Below are positions 21,813 to 28,243 of a stretch of 32,671 nt of DNA, in pieces (position 1 is the stretch's first letter; every line of letters begins with the position of its first letter). Made by a program: the position numbers and the translations under genes. This stretch comes from a virus, in the IMG/VR virus record IMGVR_UViG_3300007540_000050, positions 1 through 32,671 of that record; one strand, 5' to 3'. The notes beneath the pieces were generated by a model. It saw only the letters and a list, made by a program, of their open reading frames with translations. It ran no database searches and was not told the DNA's origin.

Positions 21813-22538
21813 TTAATTTTCAGATCCTAGAATTTCAAATTGCTCATTTCCAAAAATTCCAATGTATTTATTTAGATACATTTCGCCATCCCTGGATTTT
21901 CTTAATTTTAAAAGTGACTGAAAATGCTTTCCCCAAAAGCTGTCTCTTTTAACTTCATTGCATAACCACCAAAGTTGCTGAGGTTTTACTTTGTCTTTTA
22001 CATCACATAATCGAATTGCATCCAGCCATTGTATTTTTTGCCTGGTGTCTTTAGGTCTGTTTCTCTCGTGGAATAATTTTATAATATGATCATAAGCTAA
22101 AATATAATCTTTACGGAAATCTGACACCTTATTATAGGTGTCGGTATTATCTTTTATATTATTAATATTATTATTATATATATTAACCTCCATATTTTTA
22201 TTACCACCCTGGTCATTTTTTTGTGACCCCCTGGTCATATTTTTATTACCACCCCCTGTAGTGCAAATTGTAATGTTTCTTTGAGTTACTTGTTTAGTCT
22301 TTTTATCATATTCCAACTCAGTTTTTAAAAAGCCTTGTTCCTGGAGCTGCTTAATCCAATTAGATACAGTTTTCTTATCTACTTTGTATAGTTCAGCAAA
22401 ATAATTATTAGTTGCCCAACAAACGCCTTTTTTATTACATAAGGCGGTTATCTCTCCAAATAATAATTTGGAATTGGCGGTCAGTTTTTCGTTATACCTA
22501 ACCTCAGCTGGTATTACTGCATAATAGTTTGGTTTCAT
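21813..22538 (-). CDS. Replication initiator with winged-helix DNA-binding domain
   Basis: This 241-residue protein begins with a winged helix-turn-helix (residues about 1-95): VPAEV-type opening YAVIPAEVRYNEKL, ANSKLLFGEI and VDKKTVSNWIKQLQEQGFL (recognition helix). Next is a low-complexity linker (GGGNKNM and GGNKNMEVN, residues 95-118, then Asn-rich) and a C-terminal helical domain (130-241) of the kind that loads a helicase. The linker is encoded by the direct repeats at 22191-22254, like lambda gene O with its internal origin. It lies just upstream of the primase-helicase gene. Confidence 0.8.
   Translation of the reverse strand: MKPNYYAVIPAEVRYNEKLTANSKLLFGEITALCNKKGVCWATNNYFAELYKVDKKTVSNWIKQLQEQGFLKTELEYDKKTKQVTQRNITICTTGGGNKNMTRGSQKNDQGGNKNMEVNIYNNNINNIKDNTDTYNKVSDFRKDYILAYDHIIKLFHERNRPKDTRQKIQWLDAIRLCDVKDKVKPQQLWWLCNEVKRDSFWGKHFQSLLKLRKSRDGEMYLNKYIGIFGNEQFEILGSEN
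22123..22260. repeat. Candidate replication origin: iterons, AT-rich tract and hairpin
   Basis: Inside the initiator gene, catatttttattaccaccc occurs at 22191-22209 and again, identically, at 22236-22254. The 10-mer ccctggtcat occurs at 22207-22216 and 22229-22238 and links the two copies. Directly beside them 22143-22186 is almost pure A/T, a likely unwinding element. On its far side a perfect 7-bp inverted repeat (22123-22129 with 22136-22142) has a 6-nt loop. Repeats plus AT-rich DNA in the initiator gene are the layout of the lambda origin. Confidence 0.62.
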
Positions 22539-22541
22539 AAT

Positions 22542-22793
22542 TTATGCTTTATCTACTATATTTTTAATCTGGTCACAAAAAGATCTAATGTCTCCAAATA
22601 TTCTTTGGAACTCCTCCAGGGTTATTTTGTTATCATCAAATAATTCCCATAGCGTCTCAATCAACAAGTCATATTCAGCACCAGTCATTGTGCCGACATA
22701 CTCATATCTGACAGAAACATCACCTATTGTGGTTGTTGTACGCCACATACGCTGGTCAATTTCGCTCCAAAAAACATTTCTATATTCACTCAT
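22542..22793 (-). CDS. Hypothetical protein in the replication operon
   Basis: This 83-residue protein has a Trp/Tyr-rich beta N-terminus (FWSEIDQRMWRTTTTIGDVS) and a helical acidic C-terminus (ITLEEFQRIFGDIRSFCDQI). It overlaps the VRR-NUC gene by 8 nt and ends 3 nt before the initiator. No family is recognised. Confidence 0.65.
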   Translation of the reverse strand: MSEYRNVFWSEIDQRMWRTTTTIGDVSVRYEYVGTMTGAEYDLLIETLWELFDDNKITLEEFQRIFGDIRSFCDQIKNIVDKA

Positions 22794-23160
22794 AATTCAT
22801 AAAATTATCAATTATTTCTTTTGCATCCTCAAATGTATTGCACCAGTGCGCATCCCAGGAGGCGTTTTTAAGCCTCTCTAAGCAATTATATTGGTTTTCT
22901 GTAGGTTTATTATATCCGACTTTTAATTCAAGCGCTAAACCGCTGTAATTACTTTTTGCTACAAATACTAAAACATCTGGGATACCTGCATAACCTCCTA
23001 AGTATTTAAATTTGTAACGTTCAAATGGAGAACGCTTACCTTCATTAGGTACGTGAATTGCAAAAGTTCCTGGATATTGCATCTTAATATAATTCATAAC
23101 GCTGTTTTGGAGTCGGTCCTCTTTTGTTAAATACTTTTCGAATGGATTTTTTGTCTGCAT
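22786..23160 (-). CDS. VRR-NUC nuclease
   Basis: The 124-residue protein is a single VRR-NUC domain, a compact PD-(D/E)XK fold: Q18 in the first helix (DRLQNSVMNYI), the family motif VPNEGKRS (37-44), GIPDVLVF (59-66, catalytic D62) and LALELKVG (E78, K80), then the ENQYNCLERL helix. Phage VRR-NUC proteins are thought to act on branched or structured DNA, such as Holliday junctions. Its start lies 77 nt inside the DnaA-like gene. Confidence 0.88.
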   Translation of the reverse strand: MQTKNPFEKYLTKEDRLQNSVMNYIKMQYPGTFAIHVPNEGKRSPFERYKFKYLGGYAGIPDVLVFVAKSNYSGLALELKVGYNKPTENQYNCLERLKNASWDAHWCNTFEDAKEIIDNFMNYE

Positions 23161-23500
23161 ATCTTAAATATCCTGGGTGTATAAATTTAGGTATCGCTGC
23201 TTTTGGAATTTTCCATTTATCTAATCTTAACAGGTTTACCTCCCTAAACAAAATTATATAATTCCTTTTAAATTCTGGATCAGTTTGAAATAAATCTTTG
23301 CAGCTCCTAATGTTATGTAATACTGAGGCGTGATCTCGTTCCATAGACCTACCGATTTCTGTAAGTGATTTTTTGGTTAACTCTCTGCATAATTTAAAAT
23401 AAATTTTACGAGCATCTACTAAATGCCTTTTTCTAGATCTCACATTTATAAAGAACCCAAAATGATTTTCAACTTTTGTTTTTATTTGTATTAATTCCAT
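23084..23500 (-). CDS. DnaA domain IV-like DNA-binding protein
   Basis: Residues 20-70 of this 138-residue protein resemble the C-terminal DNA-binding domain of DnaA: KRHLVDARKIYFKLCREL, SLTEIGRSM and ERDHASVLHNI, the last being a close relative of the DnaA signature GGRDHSTVLHA. There is no ATPase domain, so it may bind DnaA-box-like sites or compete with host DnaA. The basic C-terminus (KRGPTPKQRYELY) overlaps the VRR-NUC gene by 77 nt in another frame. Confidence 0.78.
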   Translation of the reverse strand: MELIQIKTKVENHFGFFINVRSRKRHLVDARKIYFKLCRELTKKSLTEIGRSMERDHASVLHNIRSCKDLFQTDPEFKRNYIILFREVNLLRLDKWKIPKAAIPKFIHPGYLRYADKKSIRKVFNKRGPTPKQRYELY

Positions 23501-23502
23501 AG

Positions 23503-24267
23503 TTATAATATTAAAGCGCCATCATCCATATATCCAGCTGCCTGGTATCCTTTTTCTATTCCAGAGGCTAAATAAAAACCCCAGTCAGATAATGCCTTTT
23601 GATATGCCTGTCTCCCTATAGAAATCATATCATCATCTAAAGCATAAACCTCAACGCTGTAAGGATAGTTAGTCTCTACAGCTACAAAGCGAAAGTTTTC
23701 TGGAGGAAAACCTAGCACGTCAGAATAAAAACACGCCTGTAAATGATAAGCGTATTTAAAAAGATCTCTCCTAAATGCTATAGGCGAATTATCCTGACAC
23801 GTTTTAACATCACCAATCCAATTGTCGCCAAACACATCTGGGCGCACCCTAATAGGTATTCCATTCATTTTGCCATAGTGTGACAGCTCTACAGTTCCTG
23901 TACAATATTTTTGCGCTAGATCGTGCTGTCTTAGATTTTGCATTATTCCAGATATTTTATCCATATCCGCATCTCTTAATACTTTGCGACTCCCAGCTAA
24001 CTTTTCGTGTTTTGCTTTTATTTGCTTTCCCTCTTTTGTTCTGCCATCATAGTCAGGCATCAAATAGTAATCCTGGTCAAATTGTTTTTGACCTTCTAGC
24101 ATTATAGTATGAACAGCTGTACCCAGAGCCATTGCTGGCGTTTCTGTAAACTTTGCCTTTAAATAATGCTTTACTGATTTTTTATAAATCATTTTAAGTC
24201 CACTCGCTGAGATAGATTTGTGCGAGTGATACTCCTCATTTGTATCTTGTTTAGTAATCAATTCCAT
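23503..24267 (-). CDS. RecE-like 5'-3' exonuclease (PD-(D/E)XK)
   Basis: The 254-residue protein matches the RecE-type/DUF3799 phage exonucleases: SISASGLKMIYKKSVKHYL at the start, ALGTAVHTIMLE (H53), RVRPDVFG (D144), IGDVKTC (D153, K155) and AYHLQACFYSDVLG (H175, Q177). These enzymes resect double-stranded DNA ends to give 3' tails for annealing. Its partner is probably the annealing protein at 24756-25244, making a two-component recombination system. Confidence 0.87.
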   Translation of the reverse strand: MELITKQDTNEEYHSHKSISASGLKMIYKKSVKHYLKAKFTETPAMALGTAVHTIMLEGQKQFDQDYYLMPDYDGRTKEGKQIKAKHEKLAGSRKVLRDADMDKISGIMQNLRQHDLAQKYCTGTVELSHYGKMNGIPIRVRPDVFGDNWIGDVKTCQDNSPIAFRRDLFKYAYHLQACFYSDVLGFPPENFRFVAVETNYPYSVEVYALDDDMISIGRQAYQKALSDWGFYLASGIEKGYQAAGYMDDGALIL

Positions 24268-24436
24268 TTTGTTCTAGTTTGTTTCTTAAATATGCAATCT
24301 TTCCAGTTAGCATAGTTACCTCGTTTCTTGAATTTGCCAAGTATTCTAATAATACTGTAATTCTTTCCTCCATAAATTTTTTATCATCCTCTGGAGTGCT
24401 GTCGTATAAATCGGCTGATTTAAATTTATCTGTCAT
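24251..24436 (-). CDS. Small coiled-coil protein
   Basis: This 61-residue, charged and probably all-helical protein (ITVLLEYLANSRNEVTMLTG) overlaps the exonuclease start by 17 nt, so it is translated from the same message. It lies just after a hairpin that may reduce read-through from the SSB-like gene. No family is recognised. Confidence 0.6.
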   Translation of the reverse strand: MTDKFKSADLYDSTPEDDKKFMEERITVLLEYLANSRNEVTMLTGKIAYLRNKLEQNGIDY

Positions 24437-24450
24437 AACAGTAAAATAAA

Positions 24451-24474
24451 AGGGCAGCTTTTTACAGCCGCCCT
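24451..24474 (-). terminator. Hairpin after the SSB-like gene (terminator or attenuator)
   Basis: A 9-bp stem (24451-24459 with 24466-24474, one G-U pair on the minus transcript) closes a 6-nt loop and is followed by TTTATTTT. It lies 7 nt past the SSB-like stop codon. The broken T-run suggests partial termination, so more SSB-like and annealing protein would be made than exonuclease. Confidence 0.6.
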
Positions 24475-24481
24475 GGTTAAA

Positions 24482-24751
24482 TTAAAATGGCAAATCATTA
24501 TCCTGGGCTACAGGATTGACTTGTTTTACAGTTTGTGTATCGCCATTAGGCTCCCATTGATTTAATTCAATGTACTGCTTTCCGCTTTTAGCGGTTAAAA
24601 TGTCCAGGTTTACCCAGCCACCTTTTACATTCTTTTGTAGAAACGCTACAGCGTCATCAACTTTTACGCTAATGTTTCCAACTACAAAGTCTGGCGCTCC
24701 TGCTCTACGCTTGAAGCTAAATCCATCTGCAAATACTTTTTCTTGTGTCAT
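24482..24751 (-). CDS. SSB-like single-stranded DNA-binding protein
   Basis: This 89-residue protein contains an OB-like beta core (FADGFSFKRRAGAPDFVVGN, GGWVNLDILTAKSGKQYIEL) and ends in DNDLPF, the acidic-aromatic tail by which SSB proteins recruit replication and repair partners. It is about half the length of bacterial SSB. Its neighbours are the annealing protein and exonuclease, which fits a role coating ssDNA during replication and recombination. Confidence 0.75.
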   Translation of the reverse strand: MTQEKVFADGFSFKRRAGAPDFVVGNISVKVDDAVAFLQKNVKGGWVNLDILTAKSGKQYIELNQWEPNGDTQTVKQVNPVAQDNDLPF

Positions 24752-24755
24752 AATT

Positions 24756-25244
24756 TTAAATTTTAAATTTACTAGTTATTTGATTTTTGTACTCAGTTTT
24801 CATTTTATAGGCAGCGAGTACTTTTACCGCCTGTGCTTTAGTGCCTTTTTCAATAAGCGCTTTTAATTCAGTTTCTTTTAGCCAGGGATTGTCATCCTTA
24901 CTTTGATTGCTTACTGCATTTGTAACCTCATCGGCTGAAGCTATAGAAGTATCTATTCCAATACCTAAATATCCTAAGGCTCTTCCAAGTGCTGAGGTGA
25001 ACCCATTCTCTAAAAAAGACGTTTTATTTATGTAACTATTATCCCTGTACTCTTGAGCGTGCGCTGACGCAATAGGCTCTCCAGATGAGTCAAAAATTGT
25101 TACTTTAAAAATTCCCTCTTTTTCATTAAGGTCAATGACCTCCTCATTAATACGCCATCCATTAAAAGTTTCCTCACTTCTAAAGTATTTTAAGCGCTCG
25201 TTTACAGTAATATAATTACTGCCTTTAATGTTAATTGATTTCAT
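24756..25244 (-). CDS. ssDNA-annealing recombinase (Erf/Rad52-type)
   Basis: The 162-residue product has a beta-rich core (residues 1-75) followed by SFLENGFTSALGRALGYLGIGI (76-97), a motif shared by phage Erf- and Rad52/DdrA-like annealing proteins. A linker (100-120) leads to a helical C-terminal domain. It would anneal the 3' tails made by the RecE-like exonuclease encoded about 500 bp downstream. It overlaps the HTH gene by 4 nt. Confidence 0.75.
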   Translation of the reverse strand: MKSINIKGSNYITVNERLKYFRSEETFNGWRINEEVIDLNEKEGIFKVTIFDSSGEPIASAHAQEYRDNSYINKTSFLENGFTSALGRALGYLGIGIDTSIASADEVTNAVSNQSKDDNPWLKETELKALIEKGTKAQAVKVLAAYKMKTEYKNQITSKFKI

Positions 25245-25432
25245 AGTTTTAGTTGATTTAAATTTAATTTTAATTGTTTTAATTTCTGTAATTCTTTGAG
25301 TGTAAACCGCCCAGGATCCTGTAGTTTTCTCTTTAACGTCTCATAGGAAAAACCTAAATGATCCGCCACGTCTAACCTTTTAAGCCCTAAGCGTTTTATC
25401 TCGTTTACAAATTCTAGTTCTAAGTTGTTCAT
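25241..25432 (-). CDS. Small Cro-like helix-turn-helix protein
   Basis: This 63-residue protein is little more than a helix-turn-helix: RLDVADHLGFSYETLKRKLQ (about 19-38) gives helices 2 and 3 of a Cro/C1-type fold, followed by a Leu/Lys-rich helix (43-63). It is the only clear small DNA-binding regulator seen in the early block and is the best local candidate for binding the palindromic operators at 9433-9449 and 26057-26083. That pairing is inference. Confidence 0.72.
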   Translation of the reverse strand: MNNLELEFVNEIKRLGLKRLDVADHLGFSYETLKRKLQDPGRFTLKELQKLKQLKLNLNQLKL

Positions 25433-25438
25433 ATGTAA

Positions 25439-25771
25439 TTATTTATATTTTAAAAGGTTGTTTTCCTCTTTATGAATTTCACTCTCAAATTTATGTATGA
25501 CATCTAATAAATCATACAATAAATCCTCATTTAAAAAAATATGCGTGTATTTTCGTGTGTCTATTTCTATACCATCAACATTACATCTACAGTCATAAGG
25601 ATCAGCCTCTGCATCGTGAAAATGAAATTTATAACTTATTAATTCATTATTTTTATTTCTTTTATGATTAAAAATACTTCCTCCTTTGTTAGTTTCCTCA
25701 ACAAATGTTTTTTCTATCTCCCAATCTTTACTGTCGTCAAAAAAAGGAAAAGGTAATACTGGTGCTTTCAT
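25439..25771 (-). CDS. Hypothetical early protein
   Basis: This 110-residue acidic protein has a cluster of His, Cys and Asp residues in the middle (FHFHDAEADPYDCRCNVDG, about 48-66) that could bind a metal, and a C-terminal helix. No family is recognised. The leader has AACAAACAAACAAAC immediately upstream, and a hairpin terminator lies before it. Confidence 0.62.
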   Translation of the reverse strand: MKAPVLPFPFFDDSKDWEIEKTFVEETNKGGSIFNHKRNKNNELISYKFHFHDAEADPYDCRCNVDGIEIDTRKYTHIFLNEDLLYDLLDVIHKFESEIHKEENNLLKYK

Positions 25772-25800
25772 ATTATATATTAGTTTGTTTGTTTGTTAAA

Positions 25801-25818
25801 AGGGGAGTTGCCTCCCCT
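25801..25818 (-). terminator. Short GC-rich hairpin after the first early gene
   Basis: A perfect 7-bp stem (25801-25807 with 25812-25818) closes a GCAA tetraloop on the minus transcript and is followed by four T residues. The short T-run suggests partial termination or processing between the first and second early genes. Confidence 0.62.
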
Positions 25819-25824
25819 GGGTTA

Positions 25825-26007
25825 TTATTGTATTGTTTCTCTTTGGTCTGTTAAAGCATCTAGAAATTTTACAGACTCTATAGCTTTAGATACACTTTCT
25901 CCAAATTGTTGATAAAAAAATATATATGCAAACTCCATATCCTCTTTGCTAATAGTTTTGTAGTCTATTCCTTTTGTTGCTTCGGTGTAAAATTCTTGGT
26001 AAGTCAT
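25825..26007 (-). CDS. First early gene: 60-residue hypothetical protein
   Basis: This 60-residue acidic, aromatic-rich helical protein (DMEFAYIFFYQQFGESVSKA) is the first gene after the early promoter and operator region. First early genes of phages commonly encode host-takeover proteins, but no family is recognised here. Its leader has five AAAC units in a row. Confidence 0.6.
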   Translation of the reverse strand: MTYQEFYTEATKGIDYKTISKEDMEFAYIFFYQQFGESVSKAIESVKFLDALTDQRETIQ

Positions 26008-26016
26008 AATTTATAT

Positions 26017-26083
26017 TTGTTTGTTTGTTTGTTTGTTTCTGTAAAAGTACGCAAAAATTTGGAATTTCCGAATATTTTCGGAA
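26017..26083 (-). promoter_or_regulatory. Early promoter with operator and AAAC leader
   Basis: On the minus strand, TTCG (26072-26069) is followed after 19 nt by TACTTTTA (26049-26042), which fits a weak -33/-7 pair, and then by five AAAC units (26038-26017). The operator at 26057-26073 (attcggaaattccaaat on the minus strand) matches the copy at 9433-9449 in 16 of 17 positions. A second overlapping palindrome, ttccgaa-tatt-ttcggaa (26066-26083), gives three half-sites in total. Operator, -7 box and leader are spaced exactly as at 9408-9449. Confidence 0.62.
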
Positions 26084-26091
26084 TTATTTTT

Positions 26092-26132
26092 AAAAAAAAA
26101 ATCCCCATTCAAGTCGAAACTATCCTGGGGAT
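26092..26132 (-). terminator. Terminator of the tail operon
   Basis: A perfect 7-bp stem (26101-26107 with 26126-26132) with an 18-nt loop is followed on the minus strand by ten T residues. It lies 28 nt past the stop of the tail-tip gene and separates it from the early promoter. Confidence 0.8.
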
Positions 26133-26160
26133 CAGCAAACAAAAGGGAATCTTTGTGCTG

Positions 26161-28239
26161 TTATTTTGTAAGTTTTACGCTAAATGTAGAATCAACGTCA
26201 TTGGTTTGGTTTGGTACGTGCATAGATATCTCATATTCATTAGCCTTCACATCATAAGTCATAGAATCTATATAACAGCTGGCGCCTTCTCTGAAAGTTC
26301 CTGAACCAAAATCAATCCATATTTTATTATGCAGTGATACTGGTATTGGCTCGCTTATTAAATTTCGAAATGTACCCTCATAGCGCTTTACAAAGTCTCT
26401 AAAATCGTTTAATATTTCCTGTGATACAATATTGTCAACTGTAGGATAGTCAGACGCCTGTATAGTGAAATCTCTAGGGCGTGAAAAATATCCATCATAG
26501 CCACCTTGGGAGGCGTTAGATCCTAAATAATTTGAAATAAATATATCTTTCACATCGTAAACAGCGGTAGTAGTTTTATTGACGTTTTGTGTGTTTGTGA
26601 CAATCATTTCACTGGCGTTGTCATTAACCTCTGAAATAAATATTTTATCAAAATAAGTTGCGCTAATTAATCCCAAACCAGTCTCAGTTGGATAAACTGT
26701 AAATCTTGGATAGTGTATGTTTATAGTAACATCTAAATCACCCTCAACCTCCTCGTAAGCATTTAACTCTAGCTCTACATTTTGCCAGGTCCCTACCTTT
26801 TTAAATTGTGGCAGTTTAGTTCTGTTTTTTTCATTAATAGCGCCAACTCCAGTTCCTGTTTGCCACTCATCTGTTTTCCAGTTGTAATAAATTAAATCAT
26901 TATTTGCATCGTAAGCGTAGACAATAACAGCTATCTCATATTCAAAAACATCCGAGAAATTAATCAAATTATAATATGGATCAACTAAAAACGAAAACCC
27001 AACTTTTAATTTTTTACTGTCATCTGTAGTTACTGTATTTAAAATGACTTCATAAGTCTCATCAAAATCAATATTTTCCCTGGCGTGTATAGTAGTTTTT
27101 ATTGATTTACTACCTACTAGCGCATAATTTGGATCAATACTTATAGAGGTGTTTGGTCCTAGTGTATAATCGTGATCATCGTATAGGAGCTGAGGATTTA
27201 GATTAATTATCTTGTCATTTGTCAGCTTGACATCATATTTTACTTTATGATAAGGGCGCAAATATTCTCTATAAAAATCAGCACCGACTGGCTTCAAATC
27301 GGTTGGCGCTTTTAACAGTATGTTTTCTGTAGTAGTAAATAAATAATTCCCTAAGCGGTCAAAAGCTTTGTATTCGATTATCTCCTCTCCAGTTGTGGCT
27401 AGTTGATCCTCAATAGAAAACCCTATGTCATAATTAAAAAGCTGATCAATATTTACATCTATTAAATTACTATTTGATATAATATACCAGCGCCCCTGAG
27501 ATTGGAAAACCCTGGAATTTGTAGCTCTTAAAAAAGACTCTAAAACATCTTTGGCATTTCTAAAATCTAAGTCATCAAATACGCCATATTCATTTAAAAT
27601 AATGTCGTGATAAAGCGTTTCATTAGCGTTGCCGTTGCTTTCTCTTATAGCATTTGAAACATAAATATCAAAATCCAGCTGCAAATTATTTAAAATATAA
27701 TACAGATAAAAAAACATCGAATCTGTATTCCCATCATATCCGCCATCTGGAGCATTAGAATAAGGCGCATCAAAAGCGTCTAAAGTCCCTAAGCCATCAT
27801 AGGCAACCAATTTTATTGGCACTGGATATGGCTGCAAACTTTCTTGATATTGATCAACCTGAAGCCAGCCCTCCCAATAAATCTCAAAACTTTTTTCCTC
27901 ATCCCATTCATAATTGGCTTGCTCCCACTGGTCAGATTCTGTATTCCATATTTTATCCTCATTTGATCCAGTTGAAACACGCACTTTATACTCACGCTCT
28001 CCAGATAAAAAAAATTGATCGTATTGAGTTGTCTCAGTTTCAAATAAATTTAACTCACAACTTGAACCTATTATAGGTGAATAAAAGTCATCATCGCCAT
28101 CCCATTTTATCACCACTGGATTGCCTTGCCCAACTAAAGGAAAAACATCACCCTGGTAATCTTTCTGTAGTATTTCGACCCTCCTTAGATTCCCTTTTAC
28201 ATCGGAAAATACTAATCTGAATTTTGCTCCGTATGCCAT
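26161..28239 (-). CDS. Distal tail / baseplate protein of the Bacteroidota phage type
   Basis: This 692-residue protein starts MAYGAKFRLVFSDVKGN and continues with PVVIKWDGDDDFYSPIIGSS, WEGWLQVDQYQESLQPYP and LVAYDGLGTLDAFDAPYS. I recognise this series as typical of a large tail protein encoded just after the tape measure in phages of this phylum. The N-terminal 200 residues resemble a Dit/hub-like beta domain; the rest is beta-rich and includes a possible carbohydrate-binding region (about 330-560). It starts 4 nt after the tape measure and ends at a terminator. A role as tail-tip hub or adhesion platform is inferred from order. Confidence 0.75.
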   Translation of the reverse strand: MAYGAKFRLVFSDVKGNLRRVEILQKDYQGDVFPLVGQGNPVVIKWDGDDDFYSPIIGSSCELNLFETETTQYDQFFLSGEREYKVRVSTGSNEDKIWNTESDQWEQANYEWDEEKSFEIYWEGWLQVDQYQESLQPYPVPIKLVAYDGLGTLDAFDAPYSNAPDGGYDGNTDSMFFYLYYILNNLQLDFDIYVSNAIRESNGNANETLYHDIILNEYGVFDDLDFRNAKDVLESFLRATNSRVFQSQGRWYIISNSNLIDVNIDQLFNYDIGFSIEDQLATTGEEIIEYKAFDRLGNYLFTTTENILLKAPTDLKPVGADFYREYLRPYHKVKYDVKLTNDKIINLNPQLLYDDHDYTLGPNTSISIDPNYALVGSKSIKTTIHARENIDFDETYEVILNTVTTDDSKKLKVGFSFLVDPYYNLINFSDVFEYEIAVIVYAYDANNDLIYYNWKTDEWQTGTGVGAINEKNRTKLPQFKKVGTWQNVELELNAYEEVEGDLDVTINIHYPRFTVYPTETGLGLISATYFDKIFISEVNDNASEMIVTNTQNVNKTTTAVYDVKDIFISNYLGSNASQGGYDGYFSRPRDFTIQASDYPTVDNIVSQEILNDFRDFVKRYEGTFRNLISEPIPVSLHNKIWIDFGSGTFREGASCYIDSMTYDVKANEYEISMHVPNQTNDVDSTFSVKLTK

Positions 28240-28243
28240 TTAT

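Noticed and set aside
26017-26038. GTTT-repeat tract looking like a microsatellite or CRISPR-like array
   Set aside because: The unit is 4 nt with no spacers, and shorter versions occur just upstream of several other early start codons, so it is better explained as an A-rich leader.
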